Positions 1-9,002 of a stretch of 64,000 nucleotides of DNA are shown here, piece by piece. The DNA comes from an uncultured Oscillospiraceae bacterium (GTDB lineage: Bacteria > Bacillota > Clostridia > Oscillospirales > Oscillospiraceae). The translations under genes were made by a program, and so were the position numbers. How positions within the stretch are numbered: position 1 is the first letter of the stretch; every line of letters starts with the position of its first letter. The notes below the pieces were generated by a model. That model searched no databases, was not told where the DNA came from, and saw only the letters and a list, made by a program, of their open reading frames with translations. The stretch lies in the NCBI GenBank assembly GCA_947627285.1, contig CANQVL010000001.1, forward strand, positions 62,001-126,000, given 5' to 3'.

Positions 1-3000
1 GTCGATCTCAAATATCGCCCCCATGATCTTGCAATATGCGCTGGAGTCCTTGCTCACCTTCACGTCCATGGATACGGTGAAATCCTGCCTGTTGGGGTAC
101 AGGGGCTTCCAAATCCTGTTGTTCCCCTTGGGGGTGTAGGTCGCCTTGAAGCGCTGACCGCTGTACAGTGTCCAGCCGGTAAAGTTTCCGTTGTCGTTGT
201 CCCAGCCGTAATCGGCGAATGTCTTGGGTCTTGCCGGCTCCTCCACCTTGTCCCACACGGGGGCGGTGAGGTAGTAGGGCGCAGTGTTCTCGTCGGGCAC
301 ATTGACCGACAGCACCGCCTGGGTCCCCTGGGTCAAAAGCTGTGTGAATTTATCTCCCATGCCGTCTTCCTTGAACTTCGCGGCGGTGAGGAGCTCGTCG
401 ATGAGCTTTGTCTTGCCGTCCAGCACCTGGAACCTCAGGCCGTTCTCCCCGGAGAGGCGGACTATGCGCAGCTGGATGTCGTTCAGCTGGCCCGAGCCCT
501 CCTTGGTGCCCCAGACGGACACGGTGTCGGCGCTCCAGGTATCGGTTCCCGCGTCATAGAGCTGGACGCCCAGGTAGACCTGGTTGACGCCGTTGTCGTT
601 TATGTACCGCTTCAGCCGGGCAAACAGATAGTTTTCGCTGTCGGGGAGACGGAGCTTCAAGGCCGTCTGCTCTCCCCAAACGCCGCTGCCGGTGAGCCGG
701 CTTTCCGTCACCCAATTCATGGAAACGGCGAATTCCTTGGTAAGGTCGATGGTCTGCTTCAGTATGGCGTCGTCGCCGGTCTTATCCGTCAGTATGAGCC
801 GCCCGTCGGCCTCGTCCACTGTCCAGCCGCCGCCCAGTCTCCAAAGCTCGGTATCTATGAGGCCGTCATCAGCCGTCTCGCCGTCCTTAATGCCGTTTTC
901 CAGATCCCGGGCGGGGCTGTCAGCGTCCAGCTGTCCCTGAGCGATGCCGGAGAAGGAGACGGTTCCCGCGTAGCTCCCCAGCTCCAGGTTTATATGGTCC
1001 CTCTCGGGCGCCGTCACGGTGTCCACGAGCTCCGTCTCGTTGTTATTTCCCCGGAGCCTTACAAGTATCTTGCCCTGACCGATGGCGTAGGACAGCTCAA
1101 CGGCTACCTCACAGCCCTCGGCGTCCAGCCACTGCTCGCCGATTTTGTCAAGTCCCTTGACATATATCTGGTTGCCGTTCCCGTTGCGGCTGTCAAGCTC
1201 CACGGTGCCGCCCATCAGCTTGACATACGCGCTCGATTCCGTGCCGGGCGTCACATTCAAGGTCACGGTGAAGCCGTCGCCGTCGGTGTCCAGCTCCTTC
1301 CATACCCTGTTGTTGACCGCGGCGGAACGGTCCACGCTGAAGTCCGTCTCGCTGTCGAACACCCAGCCGGTGAGGTCGTCGCTGTCCGAGCTCCAGCCGG
1401 AGGTATTTCCGGCGCTCTGATTGGACGGGGCCGGGGGTGTGTAGGGCGTGATGGGAGGACTCTCCGGTTCGCTCTCGGCGGTCGGGGGAGTATCCGGCTT
1501 TGCGGGACCGTCGCCGCCCTGAATTTCACTAAATGTTGCCGTGCCTGCGTACAAACCCAGCTCAAGGCTTGCTTTGTCTTTTTCTCCTTCATTTATGGTC
1601 AGATAGCCGCCCGTAGAGGCAGCGGCAACGCGGGCTTTCCCGCCGACGCTTTCGACTACGGCTGTGATGGTGTCCTGCACGGCAGCCTTGGTCAGCGTAA
1701 CCGTGACCTCAAACCCCGGGGCGTCGATCCATGTTCCAGAATCGGAACCGTTCAGCTTCACGCAAACCTGATCGCCGTTGGCTCCGCGGTTGTCGATCTC
1801 TACCGTACCGCCCTTCAGTTTAACATATGCGCTGGAGTTTGCCTCAGGCTTGACGGTTACGGTCACTTTAAAGTTGTCTTTTTCACCACCAATCACGTCT
1901 TTCCAGACGCGGGTGTCTTCTCCCTGATATGTCCCCGTCAGAACCTCTCCGTCGGTGATTTCCCAGCCGGTAAAGTCAGGATTTCCACTGTCCGTGTCCC
2001 AGCCGGCGTCTTCTACGGGGTTTTTCTCAGGCTCCGGAGGTGTCACCGGATTTTCAGGGCCGGCTGCTGCCTCAATACCCTTGAACGACGCTGTACCTGA
2101 CTCAACACCAAGCTCAAGATTTTTGTTATCCGGCTCGGAAATATCAAGTAATTCACAAATCTCCGTTTGATTTTTTCCTTGGAGCGTAACGGTAACATTT
2201 TCCTGATCTTTTGCCCGTGTCATCGTCACTGTGACCTCAAAGCCGTCGGCATTGATCCACTGCCCCGGTTCTTTGTTATTCAACTTTACATAGACTTGCT
2301 CCCCGCTAGCTCCTGTTGTATTCAGTTCCACATTTACGCCCATCTGTTTGACGTAGACTTGAGAGTTGGCGCCAGGGGTTACAATTACGGTCACTTTAAA
2401 GCTTTGGGAGTCCTCAATTAGCTCTTGCATGACCCGCTTGTTAGTCGCTTTGGAGCGGTCCACCTGCAAGGTTTTCCCTTCGTCAGCGACTTCCCAGCCG
2501 GTAAAGTCCTCGTTGTCTGAATTCCAGCCGAAATCCTTTGGTGTCTTCGCCGGCTCCGGCGGCGCGGTGTATCCTTGGGAGTAGGTTATATCGGCAAATG
2601 TCGCGGAACCTTTATCATTATTGCCATATACGCCCAGCTCCAGGTTTTTGTTATCCTTTTCAGTATCAGAAATTATCAGGGTATCGTTCCTTGTTGCTCC
2701 GTCTTTCCCTTGGAGCGTTACAGAAACGTTTGTTTCCCCTTCCGCGCGTGTTAAAGTTACCGCGACTTCCCGACCTTCGGCTTGAAGCCAAGCGGCGCCG
2801 CCGCTCAGACCTTTCACTTCAACCTCAGATCTATCATCGCTGTTCCTGGCGTCCAGCTCAATTGTGCTGTTCTTCACCTTGATATAAGCACAGGAACCCT
2901 TTTCCGGCGTCACTGTAATGGTCACAGTGAAGCTGGAATCAACGAGTATCTCCTTCCACACACGATTATTGACCGCCTTCGTGCCGTCAACCCGCAGGTT

Positions 3001-3657
3001 CGCCTCGTCTGTGGCTTCCCAGCCGGTAAAGTCTTTATCGTCTGTATCCCAGCCAAAATCCTCCGGTGTTTTCGCCGGCTCCTCCGGCTCTACGACACCG
3101 TTTACGAGCTTGATGTTACTGAACGACACTGTTCCGGCATTTCTGCCAAGCTCCAGGTTTTGGTTTTCATTTTCCGTGATGTTCATTTTATACGCGTTTG
3201 AAGCTTTATCTTTACCTTTCAGGGTAACGTTAATATGTTCCTGTCCTTCTGTGTAGGTCAGCGTAATCTCAACCTCACGGTCAACGGCGTCAAGCCATCC
3301 TTTTGGTTCCAGCCCTCCCTTAACGTCAACCTGGTTACCATTACCGCCTCTGCTGTCCAGCTCCAATGTCGCGCCAAATAGCTTGATGTACGCGCTGGAT
3401 TCTGCCTCCTGCTTCACGGTCATAGTCAAGGTGAAGCTGCCTGCGGGATTGTCAAACATCCCTTTCCAGACGTTGTTGTTCTTGGCGTCAGGAGTAGCCT
3501 TCAGCTCCGATTCGCTGGTAACGGTCCAGCCGGTAAAATCGTTTTCGGACGTCTCCCAGCCGTAATGGTCGTCTCCACCGGCTGACGCCAGGGCTCCTAT
3601 GGAAAGCGATCCGATAAGCATTGTTAAGCACACGAGGAAACAAACGATTCTTTTCAT
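1..3657 (-). CDS. Very large secreted repeat protein, C-terminus outside the window
   Basis: Not recognised as a named family. The reading frame is open from an ATG at 3657 (ribosome site AAAGGGAGAG) to the window edge, 1219 codons, so the 3' part is missing. An N-terminal signal peptide (MKRIVCFLVCLTMLIGSLSIGALA) is clear. The visible part has at least six copies of a block of about 190-210 residues, each opening with a GW...(D/N)FTGW signature (YGWETSENDFTGW, FGWDTDDKDFTGW, FGWNSDNEDFTGW and so on), then SSAYIKL and QVxVK strands, a W(L/I)xAxGxEVxVTLT segment and a NLELG...GTxxFxxI end. A different LamG-like block (IDTELW, then an ILKQTIDL strand) lies between copies five and six. Such beta-rich blocks resemble carbohydrate-binding or concanavalin-like modules (inference). 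It follows the permease genes, so it may hold substrate at the surface for the transporter. Confidence 0.8.
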   Translation of the reverse strand, partial: MKRIVCFLVCLTMLIGSLSIGALASAGGDDHYGWETSENDFTGWTVTSESELKATPDAKNNNVWKGMFDNPAGSFTLTMTVKQEAESSAYIKLFGATLELDSRGGNGNQVDVKGGLEPKGWLDAVDREVEITLTYTEGQEHINVTLKGKDKASNAYKMNITENENQNLELGRNAGTVSFSNIKLVNGVVEPEEPAKTPEDFGWDTDDKDFTGWEATDEANLRVDGTKAVNNRVWKEILVDSSFTVTITVTPEKGSCAYIKVKNSTIELDARNSDDRSEVEVKGLSGGAAWLQAEGREVAVTLTRAEGETNVSVTLQGKDGATRNDTLIISDTEKDNKNLELGVYGNNDKGSATFADITYSQGYTAPPEPAKTPKDFGWNSDNEDFTGWEVADEGKTLQVDRSKATNKRVMQELIEDSQSFKVTVIVTPGANSQVYVKQMGVNVELNTTGASGEQVYVKLNNKEPGQWINADGFEVTVTMTRAKDQENVTVTLQGKNQTEICELLDISEPDNKNLELGVESGTASFKGIEAAAGPENPVTPPEPEKNPVEDAGWDTDSGNPDFTGWEITDGEVLTGTYQGEDTRVWKDVIGGEKDNFKVTVTVKPEANSSAYVKLKGGTVEIDNRGANGDQVCVKLNGSDSGTWIDAPGFEVTVTLTKAAVQDTITAVVESVGGKARVAAASTGGYLTINEGEKDKASLELGLYAGTATFSEIQGGDGPAKPDTPPTAESEPESPPITPYTPPAPSNQSAGNTSGWSSDSDDLTGWVFDSETDFSVDRSAAVNNRVWKELDTDGDGFTVTLNVTPGTESSAYVKLMGGTVELDSRNGNGNQIYVKGLDKIGEQWLDAEGCEVAVELSYAIGQGKILVRLRGNNNETELVDTVTAPERDHINLELGSYAGTVSFSGIAQGQLDADSPARDLENGIKDGETADDGLIDTELWRLGGGWTVDEADGRLILTDKTGDDAILKQTIDLTKEFAVSMNWVTESRLTGSGVWGEQTALKLRLPDSENYLFARLKRYINDNGVNQVYLGVQLYDAGTDTWSADTVSVWGTKEGSGQLNDIQLRIVRLSGENGLRFQVLDGKTKLIDELLTAAKFKEDGMGDKFTQLLTQGTQAVLSVNVPDENTAPYYLTAPVWDKVEEPARPKTFADYGWDNDNGNFTGWTLYSGQRFKATYTPKGNNRIWKPLYPNRQDFTVSMDVKVSKDSSAYCKIMGAIFEID

Positions 3658-3692
3658 AATACTCTCCCTTTCCGTTTTTGTCGCGGCGCGCC

Positions 3693-4586
3693 TCAGCCCT
3701 TGATGGAGCCGAGCATGACGCCCTTGACGAAATATTTCTGAATGAAGGGGTACACCACCATGATCGGCAGGGTGGATACCACGATCAGTACATACTTGAT
3801 GCGTGTGCTGTTTACGAAGTTGTTCACGTAGTCCTTCGGGTCCATCATGGCGGACAGGGATTGAGACGTATTCGCCGAGATGGACAGGACCTCCTTCAGG
3901 TAGAGCTGCAACGGACGCATGGCCTTGTCCTGAAGGTAGATGAGGGCGGTGAAATAGTCGTTCCATATGCCCACAGCGGCATACAGCGCCAATATCGCTA
4001 TTATCGTCGTGGACAGCGGGAGAACGATCCGAAGGAATATCTGAAAATCGCTGGCCCCGTCCACCACCGCCGACTCAACGATCTCGTTGGGAATGGTGGA
4101 ATTGAAGAACGTCCTCGCCAAAATCGCGTTCCAAATGCTCACCGCCCCCGGCACCACCAGCGCCCAGACGGTGTTGTACATATGCAGGGCCTTTATCAGC
4201 AGGAAGGTGGGTATAAGTCCCCCGCCGAACATCATGGGGATCAAAATAAACACCGTCAGGGGCTTTTTAAAGACGAAGCTGCGCCTTGCCAGCACATAGC
4301 CCAGCGACAGATTCGCCGCCAGCGAAAGGAACGTCCCCAGGGCTGTATAGATAACGGAGTTTATAAACGATGTGTAGAAATCCGGGTTTGTGATGACGCG
4401 CTTATAGGAGTCAATGTTGAAGCCGCGTGGCAGCAGCTTAACGCTCGCCTTCACGATGGCGTCGTTGCCGCTCAGGGACATACTGACGCAGTAGATGATG
4501 GGGTACAGGCAGCAGGCGGCGAAAACGGTGACAAGTATTATCGCTATGGCCTCTACCACCCGGTCCTCCGTGCTTTTGATTTTCAT
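3693..4586 (-). CDS. Carbohydrate ABC transporter permease, LplC/YtcP type
   Basis: Inner-membrane subunit of a sugar or oligosaccharide importer. The 297-residue product has six hydrophobic segments and the MalG-type EAA loop (EIVESAVVDGASDFQIFLRIVLPLS), and ends with the LplC-typical FVKGVMLGSIKG. I chose the ATG at 4586 (MKIKSTEDRVV) because GGAGGTTGT lies just upstream; the longer in-frame ORF has no such signal. It lies 16 bases after the partner permease, in one operon with the binding lipoprotein and 35 bases before the repeat protein. No ATPase gene is present, as is usual for this family, which shares an MsmX-type ATPase. The substrate is inferred from the divergent mannosidase genes. 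Confidence 0.93.
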   Translation of the reverse strand: MKIKSTEDRVVEAIAIILVTVFAACCLYPIIYCVSMSLSGNDAIVKASVKLLPRGFNIDSYKRVITNPDFYTSFINSVIYTALGTFLSLAANLSLGYVLARRSFVFKKPLTVFILIPMMFGGGLIPTFLLIKALHMYNTVWALVVPGAVSIWNAILARTFFNSTIPNEIVESAVVDGASDFQIFLRIVLPLSTTIIAILALYAAVGIWNDYFTALIYLQDKAMRPLQLYLKEVLSISANTSQSLSAMMDPKDYVNNFVNSTRIKYVLIVVSTLPIMVVYPFIQKYFVKGVMLGSIKG

Positions 4587-4602
4587 TACAACCTCCCTCC
4601 CC

Positions 4603-5562
4603 TCAGAACATCGCGACTTCCGACACCTTCTTTGAGACGGCGTTGGCCGCCACAAGCAGGACGGTGTTTACAACGGAGTTAAAGAGCCCCACCGCCGCCC
4701 CGTAGCCGAACTCGCCGGAGCTGAGGCCGTAGCGGTAGACGAAGGTGGCGATGACGTCGGCTGTCTCGTAGGTGCTGGCCTGGTACATGAGCAGTATCTT
4801 CCCCGCGCCGCTGCTGAGAAGTCCGCCGATGTGCATTATGAGGCAGATTATTATGACGGATTTCATACCCGGGAGCGTGACGTGGAGTATCCTCTTTATC
4901 CTCCCCGCGCCGTCGATTGCCGCCGCCTCGTAAAGCGTCTGGTCGATGCCGCTGATGGCGCCGAGATATATGATGGAGCCCCAGCCCGCACCCTGCCAAA
5001 GACCGGAGATTATGTACATGGGCCTGAAAAGGTTCGGCTGCGCGAACATATCTATGGGCGCCATTCCGAAAACCTTTTGGAGCAAAATACTCAGTACCCC
5101 CGTTGTGGGGTTGAGCATATTTATCATCATACCCACCACCACCGTGGTGGAGACGAAGTTGGGGAAATAGGTGCAGGATTGGGTGAACCTTTTGAATTTA
5201 CCGTCCCTCACCTCGTTGAACGTCAGGGCAAGCCCAATCTCCACGGTGGTGCCCACCACCAGCGACCAGAAGTTGAGAATGAATGTGTTCCTTATGAGCC
5301 GCCAGGCGTATATGCTGTTGAAAAACTGCCTGAACCACTCAAAGCCCACCCACTCATTCGTCCAGAAGGACCCGCGAAGGCTCACGCGCTGGAACGCGTA
5401 CAGTATGCCGAACATGGGTATGTAGGAGAAGATGGCAATACAAAGAACGGACGGAAGACCTATAAGTATCAGCTGCCAGTCCCGCCGGATCCCCTTTTCC
5501 AGAGGCGTCAGGCGCCTTGGCGCGTCAGTGGGCCCCCTCTCCTTCCTCAGCGCTCTCGTCAA
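4603..5562 (-). CDS. Carbohydrate ABC transporter permease, LplB/YtcP-partner type
   Basis: First permease of the importer, 319 residues with six transmembrane stretches. The family landmarks are the IFSYIPMFGILYAFQ segment, the EAA loop (QTLYEAAAIDGAGRIKRILHVTLPGMKS) and the end ..VSKKVSEVAMF. The only plausible start is TTG at 5562, preceded by AAAGGAA; a nearby GTG is out of frame. The gene lies 87 bases after the binding-protein gene, and two hairpins occupy that gap (5590-5621 and 5630-5648). Such hairpins often leave the binding protein more abundant than the permeases. It pairs with the downstream permease. Confidence 0.92.
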   Translation of the reverse strand: MTRALRKERGPTDAPRRLTPLEKGIRRDWQLILIGLPSVLCIAIFSYIPMFGILYAFQRVSLRGSFWTNEWVGFEWFRQFFNSIYAWRLIRNTFILNFWSLVVGTTVEIGLALTFNEVRDGKFKRFTQSCTYFPNFVSTTVVVGMMINMLNPTTGVLSILLQKVFGMAPIDMFAQPNLFRPMYIISGLWQGAGWGSIIYLGAISGIDQTLYEAAAIDGAGRIKRILHVTLPGMKSVIIICLIMHIGGLLSSGAGKILLMYQASTYETADVIATFVYRYGLSSGEFGYGAAVGLFNSVVNTVLLVAANAVSKKVSEVAMF

Positions 5563-5589
5563 ATCGAATCACGTTCCTTTCTTTAAGGG

Positions 5590-5621
5590 AGGCGACATAC
5601 GGGTATGTCCGCATGTCGCCT
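5590..5621 (-). other. Intergenic hairpin between binding protein and permease
   Basis: AGGCGACAT (5590-5598) pairs with ATGTCGCCT (5613-5621). A second hairpin, CCGGCGG/CCGCCGG (5630-5648), touches the end of the lipoprotein gene. Neither has a T-tract on the minus strand, so an mRNA-stabilising or processing element is more likely than a terminator. Confidence 0.55.
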
Positions 5622-5649
5622 CGTTTTGCCCGGCGGCAGATCCGCCGGA

Positions 5650-7479
5650 TCAGTTGGCGGAATTTGCCAGATAAATATCGTAGTATTTCTGATAGAGCGC
5701 GAGGACCTGCTCCAGATTGAGCCTGTTGTAAAGCGCGTCAACAAACTCCGTCTGGAAATTGGCCAGATTCGCGGTGCCGAGGATATATTTTTGCAGCATC
5801 TCGCTTGTAAACGTGCCCAGATCCGCGGAGAGTTGGTTGAGCCTGTCCTGGTCCTCCACGGTCATAAAGAAGGACGGGAAGGGGGTGCAGTAGTGGGCGG
5901 CGTTGTAGGCGTTGATCTCCTCCCAGTTCGCCTCCTGCTCCTCGGACATGGGATCGACGTAGTCGGGCAGGCTCCGCTTGACCTCCTTTTCAGCCGCGTT
6001 CCAGATCTTGGAATACTTCGCTGAAAGGAGCGTGGGGCCGTTGAAATGGACGTTCGCGCCGCTGGCCTGACGCACCGTCTCACCGCGTGCAAGGGACTCG
6101 ATATAATCCCTGTTGGGGACGAAATTGCCCTCCGCGTCAAAGTCCCAGCCCTCGCCCTGGACGCCGGCTATCTCGGAGCAGATGCCGTAGTCGGAGTACC
6201 AGGCGTAATCCAGGAACTGAAGCGCCGCGCGGCACTGCTCCTCGTCGCCGTTGTCTATCACCGATACAAAGCTCCCGTACTGGGCCCTGCCCTGGACGGT
6301 CAGCTCGTGGCCCTCCGCCGTGGGGAAGGGCATATACATGAAGTACGCGTCGGGCTCCATCTGCTTAAGAGCCTCCTCGCACATGCCGGTGACGCCGGCA
6401 TAGAAGCCGGAGAAGTTTACGCCGGTGGCGGTGGCGCCGATCTTCTGCTCCTCGGAGCCGGCGACCACGATGAGCCCCTCCTCGTACCACTTGTGCATCT
6501 CAGTGAGCCACTCCTTGGTGGCGTCCATGGCGGGCTCAAACTGTACCTTGCCGTTGGCGTCGGGGTACAGATAGTTCCCGGCAAAATCGTTGTTGAAATG
6601 AAGCCCGTAGGCGGAGTTCAGGATGCGGATGGACTCCCAGTTGTCCCAGTCCCACATCCACAAAGGCGCCATCTTCGGGTACGCCTTGTGTACGGCGAGC
6701 AGGAGATCGTGGAACTCCTCGATGGTCTTGGGATACGTATCAAAGCCCAGCTTCTTCGCGATGTCGGCGCGATACCAGATGGCGTTGTCGCCGTTCTCGG
6801 CGCTAATCTCCGCAAGTCCCGTGGGTGTGTCATAGGAGTTCACCAGCAGGCAGTATATGCCGCCGTCCGTATAGGTGAAGGTGCCCTTGAGGTCGGGGCG
6901 CTCCTCCTCCCAGTATTCCTTTATATTCGGGGTCACATCGTAGGCCCTTGTCAAATCGTACACGATGCCGTCCTCTATGTACTTCTGGAGCGTCGCCATA
7001 CTGCCGTTCACCAGCACGATGTCCGGGCACTCGGAGGCGCTGCCCAGGAGCCTGGTCTGTAGCACCGTTTCAAAATCGCTGCTGACGGTCTCCCATATGA
7101 GCTTGCACCCGGTGCGCTCCTCGATCTGCTTAAAGCGGGGAAGTATGTCGCTCAGGGAAACGCCGGAGACCCATGTCTCCTGGGTGAGAAGGCGTATCGT
7201 CCTGCCGGACAGGTCGGGCGCCTCATTTCCCGGTATGACCGCGCCGGAGCCGCCGTCGCCGGACGTGCCCGCGCCGTCTAAGCTCCCGCCTGTGCCGCCG
7301 CCCGAGCCGCTTCCGGTCCCGGAAGAGCCGCTCCCCGTGCCGGCAGAGCTCCCGCCGGCGTTGGGGGTATTGCCACCGGACGCGGAGTTGTCCGGGGTCT
7401 TCCCGCAGGCCCCAATAAGTCCCATGAGAAGGACCGCCGACAACAGCAGGCACAGTGTTTTCTTCATCTTCATTTTCAT
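5650..7479 (-). CDS. Extracellular solute-binding lipoprotein of the LplA type
   Basis: Substrate-capture component of the ABC importer, anchored outside the membrane. The 609-residue protein starts MKMKMKKTL, with a lipobox LIGAC giving the lipidated Cys at about residue 25. A low-complexity Gly/Ser-rich linker (residues 32-75) leads to a large family-1-type binding domain (RTIRLLTQETWVSG, DIVLVNGSMATLQKYIEDG, NAIWYRADIAKKLG, PLWMWDWDNWESIRIL). Aromatic residues are plentiful, as expected for sugar binding. The ATG at 7479 follows AAAGGAGGAAAA; the ATGs at 7473 and 7467 are also possible. It is the first structural gene after the regulator. A long oligosaccharide, perhaps mannan-derived, is the likely ligand (inference from neighbours). 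Confidence 0.92.
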   Translation of the reverse strand: MKMKMKKTLCLLLSAVLLMGLIGACGKTPDNSASGGNTPNAGGSSAGTGSGSSGTGSGSGGGTGGSLDGAGTSGDGGSGAVIPGNEAPDLSGRTIRLLTQETWVSGVSLSDILPRFKQIEERTGCKLIWETVSSDFETVLQTRLLGSASECPDIVLVNGSMATLQKYIEDGIVYDLTRAYDVTPNIKEYWEEERPDLKGTFTYTDGGIYCLLVNSYDTPTGLAEISAENGDNAIWYRADIAKKLGFDTYPKTIEEFHDLLLAVHKAYPKMAPLWMWDWDNWESIRILNSAYGLHFNNDFAGNYLYPDANGKVQFEPAMDATKEWLTEMHKWYEEGLIVVAGSEEQKIGATATGVNFSGFYAGVTGMCEEALKQMEPDAYFMYMPFPTAEGHELTVQGRAQYGSFVSVIDNGDEEQCRAALQFLDYAWYSDYGICSEIAGVQGEGWDFDAEGNFVPNRDYIESLARGETVRQASGANVHFNGPTLLSAKYSKIWNAAEKEVKRSLPDYVDPMSEEQEANWEEINAYNAAHYCTPFPSFFMTVEDQDRLNQLSADLGTFTSEMLQKYILGTANLANFQTEFVDALYNRLNLEQVLALYQKYYDIYLANSAN

Positions 7480-7583
7480 TTTTCCTCCTTTAGCCGCAGT
7501 TTGCTGACCTATCACAAGCAGAAGGGACTGCCGTCCCCTCTGAACAAGCCTGAAGGAATCCGTGCCCGCCTGCCGCGGTCAAA

Positions 7584-8690
7584 TCACCGTCTCGGCTTTC
7601 CCGTCGATCTGCCCACGCGCAGCTCCGCCGGGAGCAAAACGCGCTTGGGCTCCCGGTTCCCGTTGATGACGTCCAGCAGCATCCGCACCGCCTGGATCCC
7701 CATCTCCTTTTCGGGCTGGCGTATGTGCGTATACGGCCCGTCGCCCGGCGCGTCGAAGCAGACCAGCGACAGGTCCTCCGGCACGCGCAGTCCCGCCTCC
7801 TGAGCGGCGGCCTCGCATATCTTCATTGAGGAGTAATCAATGCACAGCAGAGCGGTGACATCGGGGTTCTCCACAAAATAGCGCTTCATCCGTTCCACGT
7901 CGATCCGATATATCTCCGGCTTGCTTTCCTCCGGTATGATGCTCCTGATGTTGGTGACAAGATACTCCGGGCGGACGGTACACCTGCTCATGGCGTAAGC
8001 CCTCATGTACCCGCTCTCCCGCTCCGTTATGGCGGTGGTGGTGGGACCGGAGGAGACAAGGCCGATGTGCTTGTGCCCCAGCTCAAAGAGGTACATGGTG
8101 GCCTTGTACGCGGCGTCCGCGTTGTCCGTGCCCACATACGGAAGGGACAGCCCCTCCAGATAGCGGTCCGCCAGAACAATAGGAAAGTCCATCATGGCGT
8201 TGAGGACGATGCCGGTGTTCACCCCCGTGGGGCTGTGGATCATCATCGCCACGATCCCCCTGGCGCCGTTTTCTATCTGGCGCTGGATGATCTCCCGCTC
8301 GTCCTCCGTCGTGGTGAAGTCCAGACCCGCCATGACGGTCCAGCCCTGCCGGTTTGTCTCCTCCGAGACGCCCCGCAGGAACTCTGACCCGAAATAGTCG
8401 GAAAAGCCGGACATGACCACGCCGATGATCTTCCTGGGCTCCCGTTCGCCGTCATTTGATTCCGCCGCCGGATCCTGCCCGGCTACAAACGTGCCCTTTC
8501 CGGGGAACCGCTCCACCAGCCCCTCCTCGGCAAGCATCTCCATGGCCTTCTTTACGGTGATACGGCTGATGCCGTACTGGGCCTGGAGCTCGCTTTCCGT
8601 GGCAAGGCAGTCGCCCTGGCTGTACTTGCCGGAGAGTATCCCGTCCTTGAGCTCGTTGTAGATCTGCAAATACTTGTACGTCCTGTTCAT
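7584..8690 (-). CDS. GntR-type repressor with a LacI-like sugar-sensing domain (AraR-like architecture)
   Basis: Transcription factor of 368 residues. The N-terminal winged helix (residues 1-75) is of the GntR type: IYNELKDGILSGKY, then ATESELQAQYGISRITVKKAMEMLAEEGLVERFPGKGTF. From about residue 95 it switches to a periplasmic-binding-protein fold like LacI proteins (IGVVMSGFSDYFGSEFLRGV, ADRYLEGLSLPYVGTDNADAAYKA, GHKHIGLVSSG, ending VLLPAELRVGRST). This is the architecture of B. subtilis AraR. I prefer the ATG at 8690 (MNRTYKYLQ) over 8726, since AAAGGCGG lies upstream. It is divergent from the mannosidase gene, and ATGGTAT repeats in the shared intergenic region are candidate operators. A sugar derived from the glycan is the likely inducer. 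Confidence 0.9.
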   Translation of the reverse strand: MNRTYKYLQIYNELKDGILSGKYSQGDCLATESELQAQYGISRITVKKAMEMLAEEGLVERFPGKGTFVAGQDPAAESNDGEREPRKIIGVVMSGFSDYFGSEFLRGVSEETNRQGWTVMAGLDFTTTEDEREIIQRQIENGARGIVAMMIHSPTGVNTGIVLNAMMDFPIVLADRYLEGLSLPYVGTDNADAAYKATMYLFELGHKHIGLVSSGPTTTAITERESGYMRAYAMSRCTVRPEYLVTNIRSIIPEESKPEIYRIDVERMKRYFVENPDVTALLCIDYSSMKICEAAAQEAGLRVPEDLSLVCFDAPGDGPYTHIRQPEKEMGIQAVRMLLDVINGNREPKRVLLPAELRVGRSTGKPRR

Positions 8691-8782
8691 GCTGCTTTCG
8701 TCCGCCTTTCTACTTGAAAACGACATGCGCGCCCAAGTTATTGCCTGGGATTATTATATCAAAGGCATATCGTTTTGTAAAT

Positions 8783-8789
8783 ATGGTAT
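8783..8789 (+). promoter_or_regulatory. Candidate regulator half-site ATGGTAT (copy 1)
   Basis: First of three identical ATGGTAT heptamers in the AT-rich gap between the GntR-type regulator and the GH38 gene. This copy is near the regulator's own upstream side, which would fit autoregulation. Function is inferred from repetition and position only. Confidence 0.35.
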
Positions 8790-8856
8790 GTTGTAAAAAA
8801 TATCCGCCTTATTTTAGTGCACTATGACATATTTTCAGAAATATTTGATATATCAA

Positions 8857-8885
8857 TTGACAGCATAATTAATATTTGATATTAT
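8857..8885 (+). promoter_or_regulatory. Sigma-A promoter of the mannosidase operon
   Basis: TTGACA at 8857-8862, a 17-base spacer, then TATTAT at 8880-8885. This is close to consensus and points at the GH38 gene, leaving a leader of about 110 bases that carries the candidate operators. Confidence 0.8.
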
Positions 8886-8923
8886 AGCTTTAGTCTGGGA
8901 GTATCATATCCGGCGCCAAGAAA

Positions 8924-8939
8924 ATGGTATATATGGTAT
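8924..8939 (+). promoter_or_regulatory. Candidate operator: two ATGGTAT copies 9 bases apart
   Basis: ATGGTAT at 8924-8930 and 8933-8939 lies downstream of the GH38 promoter. A related GTATCATATCC lies at 8901-8911. A bound repressor here would block transcription. Assignment to the adjacent GntR-type protein is inference. Confidence 0.45.
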
Positions 8940-9002
8940 ATCCGGATAACCCATTATAAAACAAACAGGACACATAATTCAAGCTCAACAAAGGAGATTT
9001 TT

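Noticed and set aside
994..2100. Plus-strand 368-codon frame
   Set aside because: It is antisense to the secreted repeat protein, has no ribosome site or known domain, and its amino-acid pattern is that of a frame shadow.
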